A stretch of 64,000 nt of DNA from Helichrysum umbraculigerum (lineage: Eukaryota > Streptophyta > Magnoliopsida > Asterales > Asteraceae): assembly GCA_949592205.1 (NCBI GenBank), contig CATIUR010000001.1:239524750-239588749 (forward strand), read 5' to 3'. Of the stretch, positions 10,871 through 24,029 are shown piece after piece. Below the pieces are notes generated by a model. It was not told the DNA's origin, did not search any database, and saw nothing but the letters and a program-made list of their open reading frames with translations. The translations under genes and the position numbers were made by a program. Positions within the stretch are counted from its first letter, which is position 1, and each line of letters opens with the position of its first letter.

Positions 10871-11381
10871 AACATATTTTAAACTGTATTTGGGCAACAT
10901 CCCAACCGAACTACATTTGGATGACAATCCACAAAACGATTACTTAACTATTATGGCAATAACTGTTTACGAACGTACTTGGTTAAACAAACGGTTCTTG
11001 CAAACTTAAAACCTGTGGATTCACTCAACCTCGTTGTTGACTTTTACTATGTTTTTCAGGGAATTAGCTGCACACGTAAGGACCGCCTGCACAACTGGAA
11101 ATCTAGGCGATCCTTGAAGATTTAGGATGCCAACTTTTTGAAACATATGGATTTCTTTTGTATAACTAATCTGTTTTAGTCATATTTATGAAATCCACTT
11201 TTGTACAACTTAACTACTTATACAATTCGATGAATTGTAAACTTTGTAACTATTACTCTTGGCATCTTAATATATATGTTCTGTTGTAATCATATGCTCT
11301 GATACGTATGCATGTACTATGTAAAAGTGGCATCCCCAGCTTATCCAAATGCTTCCGCTAAACGAATTTGGGGGTGTTACA

Positions 11382-11641
11382 TCCACAATGTTCTCCATCT
11401 TTGATTTCGGGGTACTCGAAAGTGAAAAAGTTGCCGCGTCTGAAGAACCGGAACTTCTAGCCGCTTTCCTTGCTTTGTTACGGCCCATTGGCCGTGGATA
11501 CGGGTCATCATGAAAAAGCTCGTTCGGAAGGCCAGTCGGGTTGTCGTCGGAAATTCGGGTCAGGGCGCGACTAATACGGTAGTCAACAGCACAAAGATAT
11601 ATAATGAACGACTCTATATGCGTCATTTTAACAAAATACAT
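11382..11641 (-). pseudogene. Fragment resembling the NAM-associated / trihelix-type transposon-linked protein C-region
   Basis: On the minus strand an open frame encodes ISDDNPTGLPNELFHDDPY, PRPMGRNKARKAARSSGSS and a Ser/Thr-rich tail. The PRPMGRxKA(K/R)...SSGSS signature is typical of plant proteins annotated as NAM-associated C-terminal domain or GST-T3-like, often carried by PIF/Harbinger elements. The frame is cut at 11381 by the LTR1 end, and no upstream exon is visible. It could be a captured fragment. The assignment rests on one motif. Confidence 0.35.
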
Positions 11642-11983
11642 TGATACGTTAAATGTTTATATCAACTGAAACTACTACAATAGCCCGTATTCTGAATATA
11701 AGAGATTTCAATACATAATTACTTTTACAAAATATAATAATGCAAGAAAATCTCTGATGTTTGCATGATGACTCGAGCTAAAAGTATCCTGATGGGCAGT
11801 CCAACCTACTGCCGAGTACCTGTGATACATGCTAAAAATGGTCAGCTAAAAGCTGGTGAGCTCACAGGTTTGTATGCCAAAACATATCGTATGAACCTCA
11901 AGATTTAATATAATGATTTGTAATCAAGCAAATAAATGATGTATATACAGCCATGAGTACATAGTCTGAGCTTAACTGAGGTG

Positions 11984-12129
11984 TCAGGATCCACATTCAA
12001 GGACCTGATCGAGGGTGCCTCCCCACGAGTGCCTAATCTACACTCGCCTGAACAAATGCTAATGCGTCCGTTTGACCAGTTAGTGCTTGCTAACCCGGAC
12101 GAGGATTGTCAATCCTATATGGTACCATA
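11984..12129 (-). repeat. Cluster of six unlike hairpins in LTR2
   Basis: In 146 bases: TCAGG-A-TCC with GGACCTGA (11984-12008, one bulge); GAGG/CCTC (12011-12021); CGAGTG/CACTCG (12026-12046); CGTCCG/CGGACG (12065-12101) enclosing GTTAG/CTAAC (12079-12094); AGGATT/AATCCT (12102-12116); and the 12-bp palindrome TATGGTACCATA (12118-12129). Together the stems cover most of the interval. It holds the same relative place, downstream of GGTGAGT, as the constant-loop array in LTR1, but shares no sequence with it. Confidence 0.65.
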
Positions 12130-12305
12130 CATTAACATTCACGCTACAAAAGTATTACCAAACTATGTTGTGGAGGACTTAAAAATGATTAGTTTTGAGA
12201 AACTCATGTAGTATAAAGCGTTGTTTTGTACTTGCGTTCACATATAAATAAAACGAGCAATTAATCACACCCCTGAGTGAAAAACAGTAAAATAGGGGCT
12301 ATGAG

Positions 12306-12312
12306 ACTCACC
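12306..12312 (-). promoter_or_regulatory. Splice-donor-like GGTGAGT in LTR2
   Basis: The minus strand reads ACTCAGGTGAGTCTCATAGCCCC, matching the LTR1 donor-like site and its CAYAGCCCC tail. The hairpin cluster begins about 180 bases further along the transcript. Function is inferred. Confidence 0.45.
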
Positions 12313-12693
12313 TGAGTCTGATGCGTTTATCTCAATAAACGTGCATTGCTTAGCCAAGCAATGATGTCCGAAGACTGTAACCTGAGGGCGTCCAAGACGC
12401 ACGTTGGTTAATAAGAGTAGGTATCTCAAAAGATCACCTATGCTAGTTGATCACACAACTAGTAATGTCCAAATACATTTGGTTTGTTTGTTTGTTTGCG
12501 TTTTGAAAACGTGTATGGCCCGTTGGTGATGATTGTAATAATAATCTCGAAGCATTATTATTATGATGTTATAACGTTGTGCTTACAAGCACGTTCCATG
12601 TGTTATTGAGTTGTATCGTATAAGTATAAATGTCTAGTTGTTGTGATTATTCAACACTTAGTGAAATTGTGAGTTTTCAACATTCTGTGAGTT

Positions 12694-12957
12694 GCGACAC
12701 AAGATTGTGTCGCTATAGGATGTTGCGACATAGAGGTCAGTGTCGCTAGTTAGTAAAAAATAGGGTTTTTGCGACATAATGATTTGTGTCGCTATATGCG
12801 ACATCCGCAATTTAATGCGACATAAAAGGTGTTGTGTCGCAGTATGCGACAATGATAAGTGTTGCGACATAAGGCTTTGTGTCGCGTTATGCGACATTGG
12901 AATTTATTTGCGACATAGTGGCTTGTGTCGCAATAGGCCTGAGCCTTATACGACATA
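12694..12957 (-). repeat. GCGACA...TGTCGC inverted-repeat array in LTR2
   Basis: About seven units of GCGACA(C/T) and (A/T)GTGTCGC arms flank short AT-rich loops of differing sequence. The last units recur at 26213-26265 in the second LTR copy, so the array is native to this LTR. That copy breaks off inside the array, where LTR B begins. Confidence 0.75.
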
Positions 12958-14581
12958 ACATGCTGTTGAAAAGTTCAAGTGTCAGGTTTGTGGTCAAACG
13001 ACTCCGGTTTGACCCGAGACTTTTACGAAAGATTTAAAATAGTTAATAGAGTTTATAAAAATTGTCGGTTCGTGTCGGGGTTATTCCGAGGTGTCGGTTT
13101 TTAAAACGCAACTTGAAACTTCAAGATTTTATGATTTCGGTTTTGTCGGTTCGTTTCGCCATTTATTTGCTACCATTTCTAATCCACATCAATTCTCACG
13201 AAAATTCTCAGTTGATCAACTATATATCTAGTCTATTACGTAATTTTTCCGGCAATTATTGAGTTCATTTAGATAGGTAAATAAATTCGCGAAGGAACCG
13301 AACACATATTTCGACAAAATTTGACTACAGCTCAAAGATCGGTTCATAGCTAAAAATTCGTAGATTTCTGGAAAAAATGTAAAACACGACTCTTTCATAC
13401 GAAAATTTTGGTATGTGTTTCATGGTCTAATTCAAAGTACACGATTTTATATGATTTATTTCGTAAGCTGGAAATTTTGGACATGTTTGTTGTGTTCATG
13501 TATAAGTTTCAAAAACATGATTCGAGTTTAGTTTTGGACATTATCTAGCTAGATAACCAACTAGACGAGTAAATAAACATAATATAAGTCGTTTCAAGGT
13601 GTCGGAAGCTTACAAGAGTCGTATGGAGATTCCGAAAAGATGAAAGTGTAGCTCGTGACCTCGGGAACGTTTTTGCTTCCAAGCACTTGATGATCCAAGG
13701 GTGTTAAGGTGGTGATTGGGTGTGTTCTTGGACTGATTTTTGGAGAAGGAAAGATGGAGGGAGTTAAGAGTTAGAGAGAGAGAGATGATGATGATGAATG
13801 AAAATAACGATGGTGGTGAAGTGAAGTAGAAGCAAGAAGAAAAGAAAGGGATGGGTGCCCATTCCTTGGGCATGGTCGGCCCATGAGGGCCCCACCAAGG
13901 TGTGGGTGAGTCTAAAACTTGTTCCTCGATTCATGCTCCGTGCGGTGTTCGTTTCCCCGGTCGTTTAAACGTTTAATTAATGTTATACGCGTTTATATCC
14001 ATGTTTTAGATAACGAATAATATTTCAATATTTTGATTGAAGCATTTATTAAATACTTGGAAAACATTTATAAAAATATTCCGTTAATTTATAGATCTCG
14101 ATTTGCGCGTTCGTTCTACGGAGGTTTAATCGCGTGACGTTTTGAAACGTTTTTCGTTATTGGTTTATTGTACAATACTTCAAACCAACATTTTCTATTA
14201 ACGTAATATATTTTAAAATATATAAAATATATTTTGAATTTTCGTTCAGTTGTCGGTCGCGTCTCGCGCGTTTTTGTCGCATATACTTATTTGATACGAT
14301 ACGAAATACTTTGTGAAATATTATCGAAATAATATTTTGAAATCAATATGTTTATTAAATAATTTCATATTATTTAATAAATAAGGTTCACCAACGTCCG
14401 TATAAAACGTATCGAAATCCATTCGATATAAACGTGCACGATTTAACCAAATCGCGTATATGTATATATATTCCACAATATATATAGAAAGATACATAAT
14501 TTAGCCTAATCAAAGAACTAATTACATGTATTAATAGATGATTAGGCACTAGCCACTAGTCCTAATTGAGCGGGTGTCACA

Positions 14582-14591
14582 TTCTCCCCTT
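14582..14591 (-). other. Polypurine tract of the chromovirus
   Basis: On the minus strand, AAGGGGAGAA is followed at once by the LTR start TGTGACACCC, as at second-strand priming sites of Del/Tekay elements. It fixes the LTR2 boundary and the element's orientation. Confidence 0.8.
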
Positions 14592-14620
14592 GTTAAGAGA
14601 ATTTCGTCCCGAAATTTAGC

Positions 14621-17600
14621 TCAAGTCGTGGTTGGTATGGAGTCTGTGAATAACTGTGGGTACTTGAGTCGCATTTGATCTTCCCGTTCCCAAGTGAATT
14701 CTGGACTACGCCGCGAATTCCACATGACTTTAACGATGGAAATACGACTTTGTTTGAGTTGTTTGACCTCACGGTCCATGATTTCCACTGGTGTCTCGAT
14801 GAAATGAAGTTTATCATCGATATGAATTTCGTTGAGGGGAATGATAAGTGTCTCATCAGACAGACATTTCTTCAAGTTAGAAATGTGAAATGTGGGATGC
14901 ATGCTGCTGAGCTCGGGTGGCAGCTGCAATCGATATGCCACTGGACCAATCCTTTCAAGGATCTCAAAAGGTCCAATGTATCTGGGGTTCAGTTTCCCGC
15001 GGTTGCCGAAGCGAATGACACCTTTCCAATGTGATACTTTGAGCAAAACTCGATCCCCAACCTGGAACTCGAGATGCTTGCGTCTCACGTCAGCGTAACT
15101 TTTCTGACGATCACGTGCGGCCTTCAGCCGGTTTTGAATACCAAAGATTTTCTCGGTGGTTTCATGAATGATTTTCGGACCAGTGAGTTGGTTATCTCCC
15201 ACTTCGGTCCAACAGATAGGCGACCGGCACTTACAACCGTATAGTGCCTCGAAAGGTGCAGCTCCAATACTGGTACGGTAGCTGTTGTTGTACGAAAACT
15301 AGCACAATGGTAAATGTTTTTCCCAGTTTGCACCGAAATCAACTACGCAGGCTCGTAGCATATCTTCCAGTGTTTGAATTGTACGTTCACTTTGGCCATC
15401 GGTTTGTGGGTGATATGCAGTACTCATATCCAGACGAGTACCCAATGATTTATGTAATGATTGCCAAAAGTGAGATGTGAATCGACTATCTCTATCAGAG
15501 ATAATTGAAAAGGGAACACCGTGTCTAGATACTATCTCTTTCAAATAAATTCGTGTGAGTCGTTCCATCTTGTCAGTCTCTTTGATGGCGAGGAAATGAG
15601 CAGATTTTGTGAGCCGATCTACGATCACCCAAATAGTATCGCAACCGCTAGATGTTTTCGGGAGTTTCGTGATGAAATCCATGGAGATCTGCTCCCATTT
15701 CCATTGAGGGATTTCCGGTTGTTGGAGCAATCCGAAAGATTTCTGATACTTGGCCTTGACCTTTGAACAGGTTAAGCATTTGCCGACATACGTGGCTATG
15801 TCAGCTTTCATGTTAGGCCACCAGTATAGTTCTTTGATACCGTGATACATCTTGTCAGATCCAGGATGTATAGAATAGTGAGATTTGTGAGCTTCATCCA
15901 TCACCAAATCTCGTAAGTTGCCGAAGCTAGGTAACCATATCCGGTTAGAGAATTGTTGAGTACAGTTAGATTTGGTCTCGAACTGTTTATCCATGCCTCG
16001 CAAGGCTTCGTTTATGATGTTTTCGGGTTTGAGTGCTTCAAGTTGAGCAACGAGGATTTGAGCAACAAGATTGTTGTGAATGTTCATGACGAGTGCTCGG
16101 ACTCGAAGAGGTTTCATGCGTTCTTTTCGACTTAAGGCATCGGCGACAACATTCGCTTTGTCTGGATGGTACTTGATTTCTCAATCGTAATTGGTAAGCA
16201 ACTCGACCCATCGACGTTGCCTCATGTTCAGATCTTTCTGATCGAATATATGTTGGAGACTTTTGTGATCGGTAAATATAGTACTTCGAGTACCATACAG
16301 ATAGTGTCTCCAGATTTTAAGTGCGAACACCATGGCCCCTAGCTCGAGGTCATGAATCGTGTAGTTCTTCTCGTGAACTTTGAGTTATCGGGAAGCGTAG
16401 GCTATGACCTTGTCTCGTTGCATCAACACGCAACCGTGACCTTGGTGAGAAGCATCGTAGTATACCACGAAGTCATCGTTGCCTTCGGGTAATGATAGAA
16501 TAGGAGCACTACAAAGCTTGTGTTTCAATAGCTGGAATGCTGACTCTTGTTTATCAGTCAAATCGAACTTCTTTTCCTTCCGAGTCAGTGTCGTGAGAGG
16601 TTGAGCTATTTTTGAGAAATTTTCAATGAACCGACGATAATACCCCGCCAATCCCAAGAATTGGCGTACCTCGGTTGGAGTTGTAGGCGCTTGCCAGTTT
16701 TTGATAGCCTCGATTTTTGATGGATCAACATGAATTCCTTGACTGTCAATCACGTGTCCAAGGAATTGAACGGTTTGCATCCAGAACTCACACTTTGAGA
16801 ATTTGGCATATAACTCCTCGTGCTTAAGTAGCTCTAGGATGGTTTTGAGATGCTGCACATGTTCTTGTTCGTTGCGCGAGTAGATAAGGATGTCATCAAT
16901 AAATACAATTACAAACTTGTCGAGATATAGCTTGCACACTAGATTCATAAAGTCCATGAATACGGCCGGTGCGTTGGTTAAACCGAAAGGCATCACTTGA
17001 AACTCATAATGCCCGTAGCGAGTTCGAAAAGCAGTTTTTGGGATGTCGGTGTCACGAACTCGGAGTTGATGATAACCTGACCGTAGAACGATTTTTGAAT
17101 AAAAACTCGACCCCTGAAGTTGGTCAAACAAGTCATCAATGCGTGGAAGTGGATAATGGTTCTTTACAGTTAACTTGTTCAGTCCCTGTAATCGATGCAC
17201 ATGCGGAAAGAACCGTCCTTCTTTTTCACAAACAGGATCGGGGCTCCCCAAGGCGAGGAACTCGGTCGAATGAATCCCTTATCCAGAAGTTCCTATAACT
17301 GAGTGGACAACTCCTGAAGTTCGGATGGGGCTAAGCGATAAGGTGCTCGTGCCACAGGTGCAGCACCTAGCACGAGTTCGATTGAGAACTCAACCTGTAT
17401 AGGTGGTGGTATACCAGGTAGTTCTTCGGGAAAGACTTCTGGAAAGTCTCGAACAATGGGCACATCCTCAAGTCGCTTCTCCTTCGACTTTTTCTCCATG
17501 ACGTGGGCAAGGATTGCCTGATGCCCCTTTCTAAGGTATTTGCGGAGATATTCAACCTCGTCCTACCGGTCTCCCATTTTTATGATTAAAGTACCACCGG

Positions 17601-19029
17601 TGACGAGAGGAATATGGACAATTTTTTCGTAACAGACGATTTCAGCTCGATGCTTGGACAACCAGTCCATGCCAACAATGATGTCGAAACTTCCGATTTT
17701 GACGGGTATGAGGTTAATGGTAAAGAGTTCGTTTGAGAGGTTTAGGGTGCAATCATGTATTACACTATCGGCCTCGATTAGTTTGCCATTAGCTAACTCT
17801 ATAGTATATAAAGTATCTAATGCAACAGGGGTAATATCAAGTAGTGGGCTGAACTCGTTCGATATGAAACTCTTATCAGCACCAGTATCAAACAGAACAG
17901 AAGCAGTTAAGTTGTTGATAAGGAACATTCCCGCGACCACATTAGGGTCTTGATGGGCGTCCTTGGAGTTAAGTACGAAAGATCTACCTCGAGGGTTGTT
18001 GTTGTTGCTGTTGAAGCCCTTGTTCTTCAGCTTTGGACACTCATTCATGAAGTGTCCAGTGTTTCCACATTAGTAACAGGTTTTGGATTGTTTGATGTTA
18101 GTTTTGTTGTTGTTGGAATTGTTGTTGTTGGTTCTGGGGGATCTGCAGTCCTTGGTAAGATGCCCGTACCACTAGCAATTGTTGGAAAGGGTACCACAAG
18201 GACCATCGTGATGGCGGTTGCACTTGGAACAAAAGGGCTTTGTCCCAGTGTAACCCCGCTTGGGTTCGGTGTTAGAGGTGTAAGCTTTGATGGTGTCGGG
18301 TTTCTTGTTCTGGTTGTTGTGGTTGTCAGTCCACTTTCTCTTGTTGTTGGATGGAGCGGGTGTCTCGTGGCTGACAATCATTGCAATGAGTTCGTGTGCC
18401 AGGTGGATGACACTCTGAATGGTGGTTGGTTTGGACGAGGCGACGTTCCCCTAGATATTTTCCGGGAGACTGCGAATGTACCTCTTGATGCGTTTGTGCT
18501 CGGGGTCTACCATAGCAGGGTAGAGCAGAGCAAATTGTTGAAACCTGGTGGTATAACCAATGATGTCGGTTCCCTGAACCGGTTAGTGCCAGAACTCTTC
18601 CTCCAATTTCTGGAGTTCTTCGTTGGGACAGTACTCCTCCATGAGCATCTTTTTAAGATCCTCCCAGGGGAGTGGATAAGCAGTGTCGATACCCACAGAC
18701 TGGGCATATGAATTCCACCAAGTGAGAGCACCGTCCAGGAGGGTGCAGGTGAAGAACTTAACTTTAGAATCCTCCATACAATTGCTGATACGGAAGACAG
18801 ATTCCATTCTCTCGAACCATCTGATCAGTCCGATGGCTCCTTCAGTGCCCTTGAAGTTCAAGGGTTTGCAGCTTAGGAAGTCCTTGTATGTGCAAGGCTT
18901 TGTTGTAGAGGTGTTGGTTGGCGTTTCGCCACTCTTGGAACGTTGTTGTCGGGCAGCGAGAGCATCAGCTACCCCTTGGGTAACAAGTCGGTCAACATCA
19001 ACTTGACTAAACGACCGTCTCGGAGGCAT
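14621..19029 (-). pseudogene. Ty3/gypsy chromovirus (Tekay/Del-type) gag-pol, decayed
   Basis: Minus strand, in order. Gag starts MPPRRSFSQVDVDRL at 19029, with the FKGTEGAIGLIRWFERME core. A zinc knuckle (CGNTGHFMNEC near 18050) is preceded by a stop where the first Cys-Tyr lies. Protease has LFDTGADKSF and GMDWLSKH. RT has VMPFGLTNAPAVFMDF and FIDDILIYSR. RNase H has YYDASHQGHGC. Integrase has a CLTCSKVKA zinc finger and DDE blocks (ISMDFITKLP, IISDRDSRFT, TDGQSERTIQTLEDML). A C-terminal chromodomain-like segment has PEFTWEREDQMRLKYPQLF. Lesions: stops after EEFWH, near 18430, near 18170, at 17293, 16385, near 16180 and 15299; a 1-bp deletion near 17190; and the motif A aspartate of RT changed to valine (17087-17089). 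It cannot encode a working polyprotein. Confidence 0.9.
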
Positions 19030-19317
19030 AATGCTTGAATAAACAAAGAGAAAAAATGTGTAAGTCAATTGTGTAACGGTTATGATATATCACACATGTA
19101 TATATAGGAGGGTAATATACAACAGCACAAGGTGATAATCATATTCCATTAGATAACAAAGTTGGGTACAAGATACGAGTTTCGAAAGGTACTGAACATA
19201 GGAATTTCAAAAGATTACCGAAAGTAAAGTTTACAAAAGATACCAAGAATTGTTACATCCGGCCGAATTACATGAGTTCTACATAGATAGTTAACGGATT
19301 AAAAGATAAAGACTACA

Positions 19318-19644
19318 CTAGTCTTGACGCAGGTTTATTCGTTCCATTAGGGTGACAAGTCGGTCTACAGTTCCTGCAAGTCTGCTGGTTTGTCTGGCGT
19401 TATTTTCAGCCAAAGTTGGTCGTTGTTCCAGCACTCGAGTGTATTCTTCAGCTTCTTGCGAGAGTTGCTCACATTCTTCCAGCCTTGCTTGTAAGAGATC
19501 GACCTGTCCCCTGTCGTCGATCACTTGCTGATGAACCATTTCTAGAGTACGCATCATGTCTTCCTGTTCTTGGTAAAGTTGTGCAATGTGGTCGTGTGAT
19601 TGGCGTAACCAGTACATTTGTGCTATGTATTGTTCCCGTTCCAA
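19318..19644 (-). CDS. Small coiled-coil ORF upstream of gag
   Basis: A 108-aa frame lies on the same strand as gag-pol, about 290 bases upstream of its start. It is rich in Glu, Gln and Leu in heptad-like spacing (e.g. QEQEDMMRTLEMVHQQV, LLQARLEECEQLSQEAEEY), so a coiled coil is likely. The frame extends a little upstream of the apparent start, to a stop near 19690. It has no recognisable domain. It may be an extra 5' ORF of this element or a displaced gag piece. Function unknown. Confidence 0.4.
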   Translation of the reverse strand: MEREQYIAQMYWLRQSHDHIAQLYQEQEDMMRTLEMVHQQVIDDRGQVDLLQARLEECEQLSQEAEEYTRVLEQRPTLAENNARQTSRLAGTVDRLVTLMERINLRQD

Positions 19645-21254
<1,610 letters not shown>

Positions 21255-22084
21255 TGTAACATCCTCGAATCTGGCCTAGTTGAAATATGATAATTTCGTT
21301 ATTTTAATTGTTGTTTAAATTGTATTTTTAAATACTTGGTGTTATTTTGATAATTGATATAAATGGGTCAAATGGTCAAATGACTTAATGTGATAAATGA
21401 ATTATCAATGGTTTTAAATTAATCTAGCTGACGGTAAAATAAAAGTATTTAAGCTATCGGGTATTTTGGGTTCCAGACAATAGAGTTAGAAAGGGGTATA
21501 GTTTACAATGCTATTGTCTAGTGCAAAAAATGTATATGTCGACCTTTATCCCTCATTTCTTCATTTTGCCTAACTCTCTCAAACACACACTCAAATGCTT
21601 TCAAAGGAACTCTTGCAAAATCAGATTCTAGGACTTAATTAAAGCTGTGATTGTGCATAAATTGGTTGTCTTCAACATCATTACCATCATCTCCATTTAG
21701 TTCATCAAGATTGTAAGTATTTTATGAGTTCTTCATAAGTTCATGGATTGGTTTAGAATAATGATGAAATGGTGTTAAATTGTGATTAAATGTGTGCATG
21801 TGATGCTTGTGGGACTGATTTCATACTTGAATTTCGGATTATTATGCTTCCATTAGTTGCAAATATGAATTTGGTGAGTTAGGTTTTTTAATGACTTGAA
21901 TGATGAATGCATGATAGGATTTAGGGCTTGGATGATCTTTGTTTGTTGTTATAACATGTTAGTAGTTGTTGTTTGTGGTTATTTTTTGGTCGAAATCGTG
22001 TTTTACAACTGAAAATGGTGAATTGGGGATTAAAGGTTCGTGCTGTGCAAGAACAGCTCTTGCAGGTGCTGGAAACGAAGAACA

Positions 22085-22345
22085 AGCCGGCGGGTCATCA
22101 CCCCCAGCCGGCGGCCTGCTTGTTATACTAAGGGAAACGGCGGGTTGAGGACCCTAGCCGACGGGTTGATTACCCTAGCCGGTGGTTCCTAAAACCAAAA
22201 CGACGGCTCCTAGAGGCTTTAAAACGCACCTTTGTTCTGATGCCACAAAACACCTTGAACCTGGCGGGTTAGTTGGTTGAGCCGGCGGCTCGAATGGTGA
22301 AGCCGGCGGGTCTGGTGACCCAGCCGGCGGCTCCTTAGCCGTTTT
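22085..22345 (+). repeat. GC-rich island of GCCGGCGG and GGGT...ACCC hairpins in LTR A
   Basis: Several AGCCGGCGG modules (GCCGGC is a palindrome) alternate with four GGGT/ACCC stem-loops at 22092-22103, 22142-22154, 22163-22175 and 22308-22321. Loops differ in sequence and length (4-6 nt). The surrounding LTR is AT-rich. Confidence 0.75.
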
Positions 22346-22625
22346 CAGCAAAACCAGTTTTTTATTTAGTTTCCTTTCAAATTAATATGTTATATGTTTA
22401 TATGATTAGTAGCATGTAATATGGTATCATGATAGGTTAATTTATGAATTTATATACATGTTGGGGTGTTGTAAATCGAGTTGTCATATTTGATGGAAAT
22501 GATGCACTTTTAATTCAACTGCGGATATTGAGATGAGTTATTGACTTGTATACCTTTGCTGTGTTTTCAGATACGACGAAGACTCAATAACATTAGAACT
22601 TTGAGTGAAATCGGTACTCGTCAAG

Positions 22626-22679
22626 GGTGAGTGGATCTTGAACTCCCAGTCTAAGTTAGTTGTAACAACATGGTTACAA
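22626..22679 (+). promoter_or_regulatory. Donor-like GGTGAGT plus conserved TTGTAAC/GTTACAA hairpin, LTR A
   Basis: GGTGAGT at 22626-22632 is followed by TTGTAAC (22660-22666), a 6-nt loop AACATG, and GTTACAA (22673-22679). The same arrangement is found in LTRs B, C and D with changed loops. Roles as splice donor and RNA hairpin are inferred. Confidence 0.5.
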
Positions 22680-23401
22680 TGGGTAAACTTGATTTATTGC
22701 ATTGATTGCTTAGATAACATATTGCCATGATGGTTATCCCTTGAACGATTATTGGTGTCCTATATGCTATGATAGTTGTGGGCTATTTGATTTGTAAGGG
22801 GGGGGGGGGTCAACTAATGTGTTGGGTTTGTGTACTACTACTTTGGACAACGTAAGTGCTTTGTACATGTGTTGAACACTGAAATTATGTTGTATGAAGT
22901 ACTAGTACCAAACTATCGGTTTAACCACTGACTTGGCCTTCAGTTGTTTTAAGTGTTACTTGGGAAACCACCGCGGCATGAGGGTATCCCAAGAACCACC
23001 GATCCTTCTTGATTCTGTGAAATACTTGCAGTAGACATTTGCTAAGCTAAATTAGATTGATAGTTTCGGATCTATTCACCTAGCTTCGTGCTAATCCCAT
23101 TTCCCAACTTCTTGCAGGTTTAGTTGTGATTGTGGGTTTCTAGAAGTTTGGTTGAAGGATTGTTTGGCACCGCTCTCTGATTGTGTTTGAAATATTTTGG
23201 GTCGAAAATAATTATGTCATGGATTTTAATATAACACCTAAGTTTGTATTAATACTTGTAATGATGACTTGGTATTAAATATTGTATGTAATTGGGTTGC
23301 ACATTTTGGAATGTAATATACGCAATCTTTGTTATATTGATTTTATATACGCTTCCGTATTAAAAAAAATGCCTTGGTATTTTGGAGGGTGTTATATTCT
23401 A

Positions 23402-24017
23402 TAACCGATTATCCACATATTCCCCTAAATGATGAATCATACTTTAGTCAAATACCACATAGTTCTTTAGCAAGGATTTATAACCACATCTTGCATTCCA
23501 CATACCAGAATCATACTCACTTGTTTAATATAATCTGTTAACCTCTAATCAACACTTTGTCTACTTAATTCAACACATATTCCACATTCAAGTTCATTTA
23601 GAACTAATCAGGACGCTAAACATCTCATTTAATATTTCTATCATTACATTAACATATAATACTCATCAATGACTCATAACTGGGGAATCATATTAGTCTG
23701 ACTCAAATCAACTTTACTACTAATCATCATAACAAAATAAGCAATTCAAATGAATGTAAATCCAGGAAAACTTATCGTGGATTACCTGATTCTCTTAAAC
23801 CATCTAATATAAAATATTGCTGAGAGTACTAGTCAGTACTCATACCCTGCCATCTCTGTATCTTAAACAACATCTCACAAATTGTTAAGCGTTAGCATAT
23901 AACACACTAACCAATTCTCATACAATAACCAAATCCCACACCCTGGAATGTTTGACTGAACTCAAGTTCAGATTTGGAATTGAACACCTTAATATTGTCC
24001 AATTCACCCAAACCTAT
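23402..24017 (-). other. Continuation of retroelement leader, no gene
   Basis: AT-rich sequence between solo LTR A and the primer-binding site; probably the untranslated leader of the element that starts with LTR B. No ORF or RNA gene seen. Confidence 0.4.
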
Positions 24018-24029
24018 GCTCTGATACCA
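24018..24029 (-). other. Primer-binding site, initiator-Met tRNA type
   Basis: The minus strand reads TGGTATCAGAGC three bases after the end of LTR B, the standard initiator methionine tRNA complement of plant LTR elements. It proves that LTR B is a 5' LTR of a minus-strand element. Confidence 0.85.

Larger units (their letters stand above)
9507..11381 (+). mobile_element. Right-hand part of an LTR (LTR1 family), 5' truncated
   Basis: It ends GGGGGTGTTACA at 11381, a common plant gypsy LTR end. The internal order matches the minus-strand LTR2 at 11.6-14.6 kb: GCGACA-type array, TTTCACTAAGTGTTGA, then GGTGAGT followed by CAYAGCCCC, a hairpin array, then the terminus. In LTR2 about 1.6 kb precedes the array; here that part is missing and the array abuts the Athila LTR end. 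The simplest reading is that Athila inserted into this LTR. It may be a solo LTR or part of an element off the left edge. Confidence 0.55.
11642..14581 (-). mobile_element. 3' LTR (LTR2 family) of the chromovirus
   Basis: On the minus strand it starts TGTGACACCCGCTCAATTAGG at 14581, directly after the polypurine tract AAGGGGAGAA. The first 1.67 kb (14581 to about 12907) is nearly identical by eye to 27897-26211. Further in are a GCGACA array (12694-12957), a donor-like GGTGAGT (12306-12312) and a hairpin cluster (11984-12129). No TG...CA terminus is seen at the low-coordinate end; the boundary near 11642 is a guess, set by the NAM-like fragment. Confidence 0.6.
21255..23396 (+). mobile_element. 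Solo LTR A
   Basis: Begins TGTAACATCC and ends GGGTGTTATA, with the exact 5-bp target duplication TTCTA at 21250-21254 and 23397-23401. There is no internal region, so it is a solo LTR. Related to LTRs B, C and D by GACGGTAAAATAAA, TTCCAGACAATAG, GGTGAGTGGATC and the TTGTAAC/GTTACAA hairpin. It contains a GC-rich hairpin cluster at 22085-22345 and a G12 run at 22798-22809. Confidence 0.85.

Noticed and set aside
10415..10927. Ser/Arg-rich repeat protein on the minus strand
   Set aside because: Translation of the hairpin array; several frames are open because the unit lacks stops.
9514..12957. GCGACA-type arrays as a CRISPR array or CACTA transposon ends
   Set aside because: Plant nuclear DNA; units are inverted, spacers are irregular and there are no cas genes. 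No CACTA terminus or 3-bp duplication found, and one array is shared by both copies of LTR2.
17950..18711. 253-aa Val/Gly-rich protein on the plus strand
   Set aside because: Antisense shadow of gag, zinc knuckle and protease coding sequence.
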